Assembly (NCBI GenBank): GCA_020437105.1
Contig: JAGQWR010000025.1
Location: 1 to 64,000 of the forward strand
Length of the DNA: 64,000 nt
From: Saprospiraceae bacterium
GTDB lineage: Bacteria > Bacteroidota > Bacteroidia > Chitinophagales > Saprospiraceae
Reading direction: 5' to 3'
The translations under genes and the position numbers were made by a program. The notes below the pieces were generated by a model. That model was not told the origin of the DNA. It searched no databases and saw only the letters and a list, made by a program, of their open reading frames with translations. The stretch's first letter is position 1. Each line of letters opens with the position of its first letter. Below are positions 45,792 through 53,971 of the stretch, one piece after another.

Positions 45792-47903
45792 TCAGGCGAT
45801 ATCTTCCCAGGTTCCGGTTTTCATTGATTCCAGTGCCCCAAATGCGGCCTTACTGACATTAAGCAATTCCTCCAATGGAATCAACCCGGTTTTGCCGGAT
45901 TGCCAGTGATTTACCAATTCCTTGAATTGCGAGAGGTGGCCCTTATCTATTTGGGTTTTTAAGCCTTTGAATCCGGAAGTTCCGTAGCCTTTTGTCTGCC
46001 GGAAATTGTCAATGATCAGGCTTTTCCCCTGGCTGTGTACTTCTACACGTTCTTTGCCATATTGCGAGCTGCCGTTGGCAAAATAATTGACCACCCCGAC
46101 ATCGCCATTTGCAAATTTGAGCTGGATACAGGCGGTATCAGTCGATTCGGTAGGGTTATTTCCCAGGGCGCTCATAAAGACCCGGCGCACGGGGCTGCCA
46201 CTCAAATGAGAAAGCAGGTCAATAAGGTGACAAGCTTCTCCGAGGATGCGGCCTCCTCCGATATTGCGATCGTGAATCCAAAGCTCGGGTGGAATAAACC
46301 CGGCGTTCATATTTGCGATCAGGTATTTTGGTGCGTTCGGATCAAGTTGTTTTTTAACGGCTTGCGTATGCGGACTAAAGCGGCGGTTGTATCCCACAGT
46401 AACCACATTGGAGGAGTTGGCTGCCGCTTTTTCAATCGCTTCCAATTCTTCCGGAAAGATCGCCAGGGGTTTTTCCACAAATACATCCTTCCCGGCTTTC
46501 AGACCTTCCAATACCATGGAGGCGTGAGAGTCTGGTCGGGTTGTAACAACCACCAGACCAATTTCCGGATCATTCAGAATGGTTTTATAATCGGAGGTAC
46601 TTTCCGGAATGTTGTGCTTCCGGGCAAGCATCGTCGCATTTAAGCCGCCCGAACTGGCAATCGATTTGATCGGCGCATTTGCTTTTTTCATGAACGGCAA
46701 CAAAGCCATTCGGGTGAAATTTCCGGCACCGATTATGCCAATCGATGATCCACCGGAATAGGAACGGGTACTCAGTTGTACTCTCCGGTCAGTACTTGCC
46801 GCATCCGAATATTTCAGGATACTGGCAATCGACCCTTTTTTCTTCATGTCCTCGTAGATCTGGTCAAATTGTTCCAGTCCTACGACTTCTGTGATCAGGG
46901 GTTTGACATCCAAATCGCCGGAGGCAAGGGCATGCAGTATCGCTTCAAAGTTTCGCTTTTCTGTCCAGCGCACATAAGGGAGCGGGTAGTCTTGTCCGCG
47001 CAGCTCATAGGCATCATCGTATCGGCCCGGGCCGTAGGAGCAGGAAACCTGGAAAGAAAGTTCTTTTTGGTAAAATTCGGCGCGATCCATTTCCAGGCCG
47101 ACCACGCCAACCAGAATAATCCGGCCACGCTTGCGACACATATTTGCTGCCTGGGAAATAATGCTGCTATCTTTCGCGGAAGCGGTAATGATCACCCCAT
47201 CCACTCCTGCGCCACCTGTTAATTCCTGTCCGAAAACGACGGGGTCTGTCTGACCAGCGTGAACCGGAATGACGCCAAATTTTTCGGCCAGAGCCAGTTT
47301 GTCCGGATCCAAATCAACACCGATCACCCGACACCCGTTGGCCCGAAGTAACTGGGCGGTAATTTGGCCGATCAATCCCAGTCCGATCACGCAAACGGTT
47401 TCCCCAAAAGAGGGTTCGAAGAGCCGGATACCCTGCAGGCCGATCGCCGAGATAACGGTAAACACCGCTTCGTCGTCTGTTACAGCTTCCGGAATTTTGG
47501 CCACCAGATTTTGCGGTACGCAATTGAATTCAGCATGTTGGCCATTGGAAGCCACCCGGTCTCCAATTTTGAAGCCCTGTACACCGGCCCCAATTTCTTC
47601 TACGATGCCCACATTGCAATAACCAAGCGGGAGTGGGGTATCCAGTTTATTAAATACGGCCTCCAAAGTTGGCATAATCCCGTCGGTACGCATTTTGTCG
47701 AGCACCTGTTTTACCCGATCCGGTTGTTGGCGGGCCTTGGCGATCAGGCTGGCCTTACCAAATTCGACGAGCATCCGTTCAGTACCCAGCGATACGAGCG
47801 AACGCGTGGAACGGATCAGTAAATGTCCGGGACGAATCATAGGCGTCGGAACATCTGCTAGTTCTGTCTGGCCGGTTTTGAGGTGTTGTATGATTTGCTT
47901 CAA
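45792..47903 (-). CDS. Bidomain oxidoreductase: zinc alcohol dehydrogenase-like fused to Gfo/Idh/MocA
   Basis: A 703-residue fusion. Residues about 1-365 form a medium-chain alcohol dehydrogenase-like domain (ETVCVIGLGLIGQITAQLL for NAD(P); the DRVASNGQHAEF region), and residues about 385-703 a Gfo/Idh/MocA domain (IGIIGAGNFTRMALLPF, VEKPLAIFPEE, GEACHLIDLLSHL). I infer that the pair carries out two redox steps on a sugar or performs a redox-neutral epimerisation. It stands 5 bp from the heparinase-like gene. It is a known fusion in EPS/O-antigen loci (from memory), without an established reaction as far as I know. Confidence 0.92.
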   Translation of the reverse strand: MKQIIQHLKTGQTELADVPTPMIRPGHLLIRSTRSLVSLGTERMLVEFGKASLIAKARQQPDRVKQVLDKMRTDGIMPTLEAVFNKLDTPLPLGYCNVGIVEEIGAGVQGFKIGDRVASNGQHAEFNCVPQNLVAKIPEAVTDDEAVFTVISAIGLQGIRLFEPSFGETVCVIGLGLIGQITAQLLRANGCRVIGVDLDPDKLALAEKFGVIPVHAGQTDPVVFGQELTGGAGVDGVIITASAKDSSIISQAANMCRKRGRIILVGVVGLEMDRAEFYQKELSFQVSCSYGPGRYDDAYELRGQDYPLPYVRWTEKRNFEAILHALASGDLDVKPLITEVVGLEQFDQIYEDMKKKGSIASILKYSDAASTDRRVQLSTRSYSGGSSIGIIGAGNFTRMALLPFMKKANAPIKSIASSGGLNATMLARKHNIPESTSDYKTILNDPEIGLVVVTTRPDSHASMVLEGLKAGKDVFVEKPLAIFPEELEAIEKAAANSSNVVTVGYNRRFSPHTQAVKKQLDPNAPKYLIANMNAGFIPPELWIHDRNIGGGRILGEACHLIDLLSHLSGSPVRRVFMSALGNNPTESTDTACIQLKFANGDVGVVNYFANGSSQYGKERVEVHSQGKSLIIDNFRQTKGYGTSGFKGLKTQIDKGHLSQFKELVNHWQSGKTGLIPLEELLNVSKAAFGALESMKTGTWEDIA

Positions 47904-47944
47904 GGGAAAAGTAGTTTTTTATTTCTGAGGACTTTATACGAGTC

Positions 47945-49045
47945 TTAATTTTGATACAATGTTTCGAGGATATCGGCAATACGTACAGAGGCCTGCCCAT
48001 CCCAAAAAGGAGGGATTACGCCCTGTTTATACTGCCCGGAAAGCACAGCTTGAAAGTGTTTGATCGCTTCATCCGGATCCAGCGAATCCAGCAGGGTATT
48101 TGTGCCGAGCAAGGTCGTAATTGGCCGCTCGGTGGAGTCTCTAAATGTCAGGCAAGGTACTTGCAGAAAAGTGGTTTCTTCCTGGATGCCGCCGCTGTCT
48201 GTAAGGATCATTTTGGCGCGTTCCATCAGGTGTAGAAATTCCAGATAGCCTTGTGGCTCGAGGAGGTGCACGCCCGGCAGGCTGCTTAGTTTATCATATA
48301 AGCCAAATTCTTTCAGCTTATTTCCTGTTCTGGGGTGTAAGGGGAAAACGACCGGACAGTCCTGCACGATCCGTTCGATCATCTGCAGGATTTTTTCGAG
48401 TCCTGCCTGATTGTCCACATTGGCAGGGCGGTGCATGGTCATCAGCACATAAGACTGTGGAGCTAATCCCAGGTCTTTGAGTACTGTCGCTTCTGCTGCC
48501 TTTCGGCGAAAGCCTACCAATGAATCAATCATCACGTTGCCTACAAAATGGACAGACGCATCAGGCACTCCTTCTGCTGCCAAATGAACCAGTCCGCTTT
48601 GCTCGGTGACAAAGAGGTGATCTGAAATCCGGTCGGTTAAAATGCGGTTGATTTCCTCCGGCATTTGGCGATCTCCACTGCGCAGGCCGGCCTCGACATG
48701 TACGAGTGGAATATGATTTTTAACGGCTACCAAGGCACAGGCTATTGTCGAATTAACGTCTCCGACCACCAACACCACATCCGGTTTTTCTTTGTTGACG
48801 ACCTCTTCAAATTTGAGCATGATACCGGCAGTCTGCATGGTATGTGTTCCGCCACCTACGCCAAGGTAATAATCCGGGGTGGGTAACTCCAGCTGCCGAA
48901 AAAACACGTCGCTCATCCGGGCATCATAATGTTGTCCGGTGTGGAGTACCAGCGATTCGATCTGAGGTCTTTTGGAAAACTCCCGGTGTAGGGGAGCCAC
49001 CTTCATAAAATTGGGGCGTGCCCCTACTACATTAATAATCTTCAT
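47945..49045 (-). CDS. wecB: UDP-N-acetylglucosamine 2-epimerase (non-hydrolysing)
   Basis: A 366-residue GT-B-fold epimerase converting UDP-GlcNAc to UDP-ManNAc. Signature stretches are GARPNFMKVAPLHRE, HVEAGLRSGD, HPRTGNKLKE and LTDSGGIQEE with the catalytic Glu. Length is normal. No UDP-ManNAc dehydrogenase (wecC) is seen next to it, so the product may be used as ManNAc or oxidised by an enzyme encoded elsewhere. It lies 41 bp before the bidomain oxidoreductase, which could act on a later intermediate. Confidence 0.96.
   Translation of the reverse strand: MKIINVVGARPNFMKVAPLHREFSKRPQIESLVLHTGQHYDARMSDVFFRQLELPTPDYYLGVGGGTHTMQTAGIMLKFEEVVNKEKPDVVLVVGDVNSTIACALVAVKNHIPLVHVEAGLRSGDRQMPEEINRILTDRISDHLFVTEQSGLVHLAAEGVPDASVHFVGNVMIDSLVGFRRKAAEATVLKDLGLAPQSYVLMTMHRPANVDNQAGLEKILQMIERIVQDCPVVFPLHPRTGNKLKEFGLYDKLSSLPGVHLLEPQGYLEFLHLMERAKMILTDSGGIQEETTFLQVPCLTFRDSTERPITTLLGTNTLLDSLDPDEAIKHFQAVLSGQYKQGVIPPFWDGQASVRIADILETLYQN
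48497..48514. repeat. 18-mer near-palindrome, identical to 37321-37338
   Basis: TGCCTTTCGGCGAAAGCC, coding for GFRRKA within wecB. It is the second exact copy of an 18-mer that also occurs in the Gfo/Idh gene in another frame, which makes common protein ancestry an unlikely reason for the match. Confidence 0.6.
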
Positions 49046-49049
49046 TTTC

Positions 49050-50156
49050 TTATTTAGTCAAGTCTGAAAACATCCGCTGCAGGTGTGTGGTAGCGTTTTC
49101 CAGACTATTGTTTGTCAGTACCCGTTCACGCCCGGCCTTGCCGACCTGTAATCGCTTTTCGGGATGCTGTGCTAATTCTGTAAAAATGGAAGCCATCTTT
49201 CCTGCATCTCCCGGCTCAAACAAATAGCCATTTACCCCATCGGTGATGAGGTCGGGGAGGGAGCTAATTGCCGAGACAATGACGGGAAGGCCCGAGGCCA
49301 TCGCTTCCAGTGGCGCATTGGGGTAGCCCTCCCGATAAGAAGGAAGTACGAAGGCATCACATTCCCGCAACACATCCATTTTGTCGGTGCCTGTGATCCA
49401 GTTTCGCATATCAACTTTCCCTTCCAGCTTTCGATCCTTTATTTGTTTCAGCACCTCTTCGAAGTGTGTCCCGTTGCCACCAACGACAAATTGTATGGGC
49501 AAGTCCCGAACCATTTCTGCGGCATCCAGCAAATCGAAGATACCTTTATTTTGATTTATCCAGCCCAGGAAAAGGACTTTCATCTCCTTTCTGGATTGCC
49601 GAATGCTTAAATCCGGGACATTAGCCAGATAGGGATCGGAGGATATCCAGTTGTGGATCACCACATATTTTTCATCCGGGCCACCGGCCAGATTTTGATA
49701 AAATTCCTGCCAGGATTCTCCCTGACAAATTACCCGATCTACCAACGAAATGGTATTCCGAACGTAGTTGTGCATCCATTTTGAATTCTCCATGGAATCG
49801 AGGATCAATCCGGATCGCGGAGCAAACATAACGGGCTTATGATAGCGTTTAGCCATCCGGGCCATCAATCCTTTTTCTACAAAACTAAATCCGGCAGAAG
49901 AAAAGATTAGCACCTGATCGACCTCTCCTTTGCGGAGCACCCGGTACATTTCAGCAAATCGCTGAATTGCTTTTTTCAGCCTGTACAGAAAGCTCCTTTT
50001 TTGGTTGGTCTCGGCCATGGTATCCAGGAGATGCCAATTGATGGTTTTTCCCCAGTCACTTTCCACCAGACTGGTGCAGGCAAAAGCCTGTCCGCCAACA
50101 TGGCCGCTTTTGCCAATTTTTTGGAAGCCTCCAACAAATAATACACGTAAACTCAT
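49050..50156 (-). CDS. Glycosyltransferase family 4 (GT-B)
   Basis: A 368-residue GT-B enzyme starting MSLRVLFVGGFQKIGKSGHVGG. Acceptor domain: MFAPRSGLILDSME; donor domain: VLFLGWINQNKGIFDLLDAA, LPSYREGYPNAPLEAMASG and LPVIVSAISSLPDL with E-x7-E. ATG 50156 gives a 4-bp ATGA overlap with asnB; the frame from 50207 is a shadow extension. It is 4 bp from wecB, so a ManNAc-type donor is possible. Confidence 0.9.
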   Translation of the reverse strand: MSLRVLFVGGFQKIGKSGHVGGQAFACTSLVESDWGKTINWHLLDTMAETNQKRSFLYRLKKAIQRFAEMYRVLRKGEVDQVLIFSSAGFSFVEKGLMARMAKRYHKPVMFAPRSGLILDSMENSKWMHNYVRNTISLVDRVICQGESWQEFYQNLAGGPDEKYVVIHNWISSDPYLANVPDLSIRQSRKEMKVLFLGWINQNKGIFDLLDAAEMVRDLPIQFVVGGNGTHFEEVLKQIKDRKLEGKVDMRNWITGTDKMDVLRECDAFVLPSYREGYPNAPLEAMASGLPVIVSAISSLPDLITDGVNGYLFEPGDAGKMASIFTELAQHPEKRLQVGKAGRERVLTNNSLENATTHLQRMFSDLTK

Positions 50157-52069
50157 AGGGTAATCCGGAATCTTTGTGCCCAGCCAAACAACTGCATGAG
50201 CGACCATAATTGGTGACTGGATCGGAATACACTCTGGCCACTTGTGTCGCCTTTTTGTATCAATCCGGATCGGATGATCTTTTTCAAATATTCGGGATCA
50301 AACAAGTCATATAGCACATTGCCCGGGTTCAGCAATTCCTGAACGAGCTTTTCAAAGGAAGCATTTTGATATTGGTGCAGCGGAATACTGAAGCCTGATT
50401 TGGGATGATTAAACACGCTATCAGGCAGTCTGCCTTCCATTATTTTCCGAATCAGGTGTTTGCCTTTACCGTCTTTTATCAGAAAGCGTTCGGGAAGTTT
50501 AGTGCTGGCCTCAAAGAGATCGGGATCCAAAAATGGAGCACGTACTTCCAGGGAGTTTGCCATGCTCATGCGATCTACCTTGATCAACATATCAAGCGGC
50601 AGATTATGGATCAGGCGATAATACATAGCTCTTCGCAAATCCGACCAATCATCTGCAGCGTCCGGGAATCGGGCCATTTCGTTTGGCACTGGCATTCGGA
50701 AACCGCCTTTTTTTAATTTGGCTAATTCCCTTAGGCTAAACATTTCCTGAATAGCGATTCCCAATTCGTCTTTTGGTACCGAAGCAGCCTCTAAAGCCCG
50801 ACGCAGTTGTCGCAGTGTGGAGTTGTTTCCAGTGCCCGGAAAATTTCCTGCTATACCAACTCCAGCCTGAGCCATTGAACGGATCGGGGCAGGTATATTC
50901 TGGAGTCGCGCTATTTTTGGCCACCATTGAAAAATCGGATACCCTCCAAATAATTCATCCCCCCCATCCCCCGAAAGGGCAACCGTAACGTGTGTCCGGA
51001 TTTCTTTGGTGATCAGATAGGTCGGGATCGCGGAGGAGTCCGGAAAAGGCAAACCTACATGGTCAATAACCGTCCAGAAAATTTCTTCGGAGAAATCCTG
51101 ATTGGGAATGGTGATCTCTGTATGATCTGTGCCTAATAATTGAGAGACCTCTCTGGCTATCGGACTCTCATCGTAGCCAGACTCTTCAAATCTTACTGTA
51201 AAGGTTTTGATTGGGTCCGGGCTGTTTTTCTGCATCCAGGCAACCACCGTACTGGAATCAATTCCGCCCGATAAAAAGGCGCCAAGTGGCACATCGCTGA
51301 TCATTTGCTGTTTGACTGCCTGTTCGAGAATAGGCTCGATGTATTCAATAGCGTCCTGCTCTGTTTTGATATTTGAATCTGCCTCGTATGACGGCACAAA
51401 GTAGGCCTCTTGGGTCCATTGGCCATCGATAAGATGTAGAAAATGTCCCGGTTTGAGGGAATGAACTTCCTGAAGCAGTGTTTGCGGCTCCGGCACGATA
51501 GTCATGCGGAGGTAATAAGGCAGCGCGTCCTGATTGAGTTTTCTGGGAACAGGCTCTGCTTCCAGGAGCGAAGCAATTTCGCTGGAGAAAAAAAGCTGGG
51601 TTTCTTTTTGGTAATAAAAGAGTGGTTTTTCGCCAAAGCGATCGCGGGCCAGGTAAAAGGCGCCCTTATGATCGTCTTGCAAAACCAGGGCAAACATCCC
51701 TTTTACCCGTTCCAGCATGCCCTGGAAACCAAACTCCTCGTATAAGTGCACCAGCACTTCCGTGTCAGAATAGGTATAAAAGCTATGTCCTTTTTCCAGG
51801 AGCCATTCACGTAGTTCCGGAAAATTATAGATCTCCCCGTTAAAGAAAACGGAGATTTTTTTGTCCTCGTTGTAGATTGGTTGTTGGCCGGATTTCAGGT
51901 CTATAATTGAAAGCCGGCGCATCGCCAGGGTTGCAGCGGGGGTGCTCCGGTAGCCTGCTTCATCCGGTCCGCGATGTGTAATTGCGGCATTCATTTGCCG
52001 AACCCAGTCATCTCGCCGGGATACATCGAGTTGTTGATTATGATCAATTATACCGCAGATACCACACAT
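50153..52069 (-). CDS. asnB: Asparagine synthase-like glutamine amidotransferase
   Basis: A 638-residue protein. The N-terminal class II glutaminase domain has the nucleophile C2 (MCGICGIIDHN), THRGPDEAG and FNGEIYNF; the C-terminal ATP-pyrophosphatase domain has the PP-loop SGGIDSS (267-273) and the GDGGDELFGGYP motif. The ordinary reaction is Asp to Asn with glutamine and ATP. Within polysaccharide loci, homologues such as WbpS-type proteins amidate uronic acids, and this may be its job here given the UDP-GlcA epimerase next door (3-bp gap). The sequence alone cannot separate the two roles. Confidence 0.92.
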   Translation of the reverse strand: MCGICGIIDHNQQLDVSRRDDWVRQMNAAITHRGPDEAGYRSTPAATLAMRRLSIIDLKSGQQPIYNEDKKISVFFNGEIYNFPELREWLLEKGHSFYTYSDTEVLVHLYEEFGFQGMLERVKGMFALVLQDDHKGAFYLARDRFGEKPLFYYQKETQLFFSSEIASLLEAEPVPRKLNQDALPYYLRMTIVPEPQTLLQEVHSLKPGHFLHLIDGQWTQEAYFVPSYEADSNIKTEQDAIEYIEPILEQAVKQQMISDVPLGAFLSGGIDSSTVVAWMQKNSPDPIKTFTVRFEESGYDESPIAREVSQLLGTDHTEITIPNQDFSEEIFWTVIDHVGLPFPDSSAIPTYLITKEIRTHVTVALSGDGGDELFGGYPIFQWWPKIARLQNIPAPIRSMAQAGVGIAGNFPGTGNNSTLRQLRRALEAASVPKDELGIAIQEMFSLRELAKLKKGGFRMPVPNEMARFPDAADDWSDLRRAMYYRLIHNLPLDMLIKVDRMSMANSLEVRAPFLDPDLFEASTKLPERFLIKDGKGKHLIRKIMEGRLPDSVFNHPKSGFSIPLHQYQNASFEKLVQELLNPGNVLYDLFDPEYLKKIIRSGLIQKGDTSGQSVFRSSHQLWSLMQLFGWAQRFRITL

Positions 52070-52072
52070 AGA

Positions 52073-53125
52073 TTAGAGGTAATAGCTTTTATACCAGTTT
52101 ACAAAATGGGCGAGGCCTGTTCGCAGGTCGGTTTTTGGTCTGAACCCGGTTAGCTGGTACAGGTCATCTATATCTGCGTAGGTTTTAACAATATCGCCGG
52201 CCTGCATATCTTCAAACTGCATGACCGCTTTTTTACCCAGAAGGTCTTCCAGTGTCTGGATGAACTCCATGAGTTCGACCGGTTTATTATTGCCGATATT
52301 ATATAAGGCAAAAGGTGCCGAAGATTTATGTACAGCCATTTCGGTACCATTTGCGGCAGGCACCGGTGCTTCCAAGAGTTTAATAATGCCATTGACCACA
52401 TCTTCCACATAGGTAAAATCGCGGCGCATTTTTCCGTGGTTAAAAACCCGGATAGGTTGTCCGGCCAGAATACGGCGTGTAAAATGGAAATAGGCCATAT
52501 CCGGCCGGCCATAGGGGCCATATACGGTGAAAAACCGGAGGCCGGTCGTTGGGATATTGAATAAATGGCTATAGGTATGTGCCATTAACTCATTAGATCG
52601 CTTGCTGGCGGCATACAGGCTCACCGGGTGGTCAACCGGATCAGCCGTTGAAAAAGGCACTTTCGTATTTAATCCATACACACTGGAGCTACTTGCGTAA
52701 ATCAGGTGTTTGACTCCGCTGGTTCTACAGCCTTCCAAAATATTTAGAAAGCCTGAAACATTGCTTTTTATATAAGAGCGGGGCGCTTCGAGGCTGTACC
52801 TGACACCTGCCTGTGCGGCCAGGTTTATCACCATATCCGGTTTTTCACTTTCAAACAGGCGGTCGATTGCTTCCGAAGATTCCATATCCATTCGGTAGAA
52901 AGCAAACCTGTTGCCAGCCTGTACTGGTCCGCGAACGGCTGTAAGCAAATCAACATCCAGGTTAAGTTCGCGTAAGCGATCTAATTTCAGGTTTGGGTCA
53001 TAATAGCTATTCAGGTTATCGAGTCCCACAACCTGCCAGTCTGTTTTTGACAAGAGGCCTTGTATCAGGTGAAAACCAATAAAGCCGGCTGCACCAGTAA
53101 CCAGAATTTTAGGTGGCTTACTCAT
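52073..53125 (-). CDS. UDP-glucuronate 4-epimerase-like SDR
   Basis: A 350-residue extended short-chain dehydrogenase. NAD motif GAAGFIG at 11-17, catalytic Y171/K175 (YAASK), and DNLNSYYDPNLKLDRL plus GVRYSLEAPRSYIKSN, which mark UDP-GlcA 4-epimerases making UDP-galacturonate. No UDP-glucose dehydrogenase is visible in the window, so UDP-GlcA must come from elsewhere. Its association with AsnB suggests an amidated or free galacturonate in the polymer. Confidence 0.92.
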   Translation of the reverse strand: MSKPPKILVTGAAGFIGFHLIQGLLSKTDWQVVGLDNLNSYYDPNLKLDRLRELNLDVDLLTAVRGPVQAGNRFAFYRMDMESSEAIDRLFESEKPDMVINLAAQAGVRYSLEAPRSYIKSNVSGFLNILEGCRTSGVKHLIYASSSSVYGLNTKVPFSTADPVDHPVSLYAASKRSNELMAHTYSHLFNIPTTGLRFFTVYGPYGRPDMAYFHFTRRILAGQPIRVFNHGKMRRDFTYVEDVVNGIIKLLEAPVPAANGTEMAVHKSSAPFALYNIGNNKPVELMEFIQTLEDLLGKKAVMQFEDMQAGDIVKTYADIDDLYQLTGFRPKTDLRTGLAHFVNWYKSYYL

Positions 53126-53137
53126 ATACTCTTGTCA

Positions 53138-53971
53138 TCAAATGGGTGGTTGCTCTCGTCCAAACAGCAAAGGTTGCCAGACTTTACCAAGTAAAAAATT
53201 TGTCCCCTTTTGCTTAAGGTAAAGCAGGGGAGATACTTTATAAGATTTTAATTGCGCTAAAAAAACCTGTTCTTTCTCTGCCAAATTACCAGGAAATCGA
53301 TTCAGGTACCGGGGCCATAATTCCTGTCTGACAAATTCAACTAACTTGATATCTTCCTGATTACATGCCCGGTAGCGCTCCTGTGTTTCAGGCGACAAAG
53401 ACTCCCATGTTATCTCATTTGTACCGTAGTCCTTGACGTTGTCTTTTACATATCGAACATCCAGTTTTTTGCCTGGCCATTCATTTTGCAAAAGCAGTAA
53501 GGAGCGATTAAATTCTTCCATCAGACCAACGAAGGAATATTTCTCCAAAAGGATATCTCTGGCCTTTTCAAAAGAGCGTTCACCTGCGATTCGAAAACAT
53601 TGAAAATTGTGGTAGTAGGGCTCCTCCACATAACTTTCGGGCGTCCAGGCCTGACTCATGATGTTTTTTTTCCAGTTAATACTAGACATATATCGTCGGA
53701 TCGGATCACGCAAAAAAGTCATGTAGAATATGGGCCTTTGCAAAACAGCTTCATACTGAAGAAAGGCACCCATGCGGTGGCCTCCCACTCCACTTATTTT
53801 TAATGGCCAGCGCCTCAGAAGCAATTCCAGCTCATCTGCTTTCAAATGCTCTCCGAATCCTGGGTGTGGGGAGATATATCCCGGTAAAGCATGATGGAGC
53901 ATCTGGTGCATAGTCATGCCCCCTGCTTTTTCTATGTGAATAAAACATAGAAATGGATTATCTACACTCAT
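53138..53971 (-). CDS. Sulfotransferase family 2-like (heparan/chondroitin sulfotransferase-type)
   Basis: A 277-residue protein starting MSVDNPFLCFIHIEKAGGMT. HIEKAGG (12-18) is the 5'-phosphosulfate loop and TFLRDPIRRYMSSINW (R88, S96) the 3'-phosphate site, the pattern known from Sulfotransfer_2 enzymes that act on animal glycosaminoglycans. The ATG at 53971 gives a 4-bp overlap with the ligase gene; the frame to 54049 is a shadow. Neighbouring uronate and amidation genes fit a uronate-containing acceptor. The exact site of sulfation is unknown. Confidence 0.88.
   Translation of the reverse strand: MSVDNPFLCFIHIEKAGGMTMHQMLHHALPGYISPHPGFGEHLKADELELLLRRWPLKISGVGGHRMGAFLQYEAVLQRPIFYMTFLRDPIRRYMSSINWKKNIMSQAWTPESYVEEPYYHNFQCFRIAGERSFEKARDILLEKYSFVGLMEEFNRSLLLLQNEWPGKKLDVRYVKDNVKDYGTNEITWESLSPETQERYRACNQEDIKLVEFVRQELWPRYLNRFPGNLAEKEQVFLAQLKSYKVSPLLYLKQKGTNFLLGKVWQPLLFGREQPPI

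Noticed and set aside
46035..46643. 202-codon + strand open frame
   Set aside because: It lies wholly opposite the bidomain oxidoreductase, whose motifs are clear; the antisense frame shows no domain pattern.
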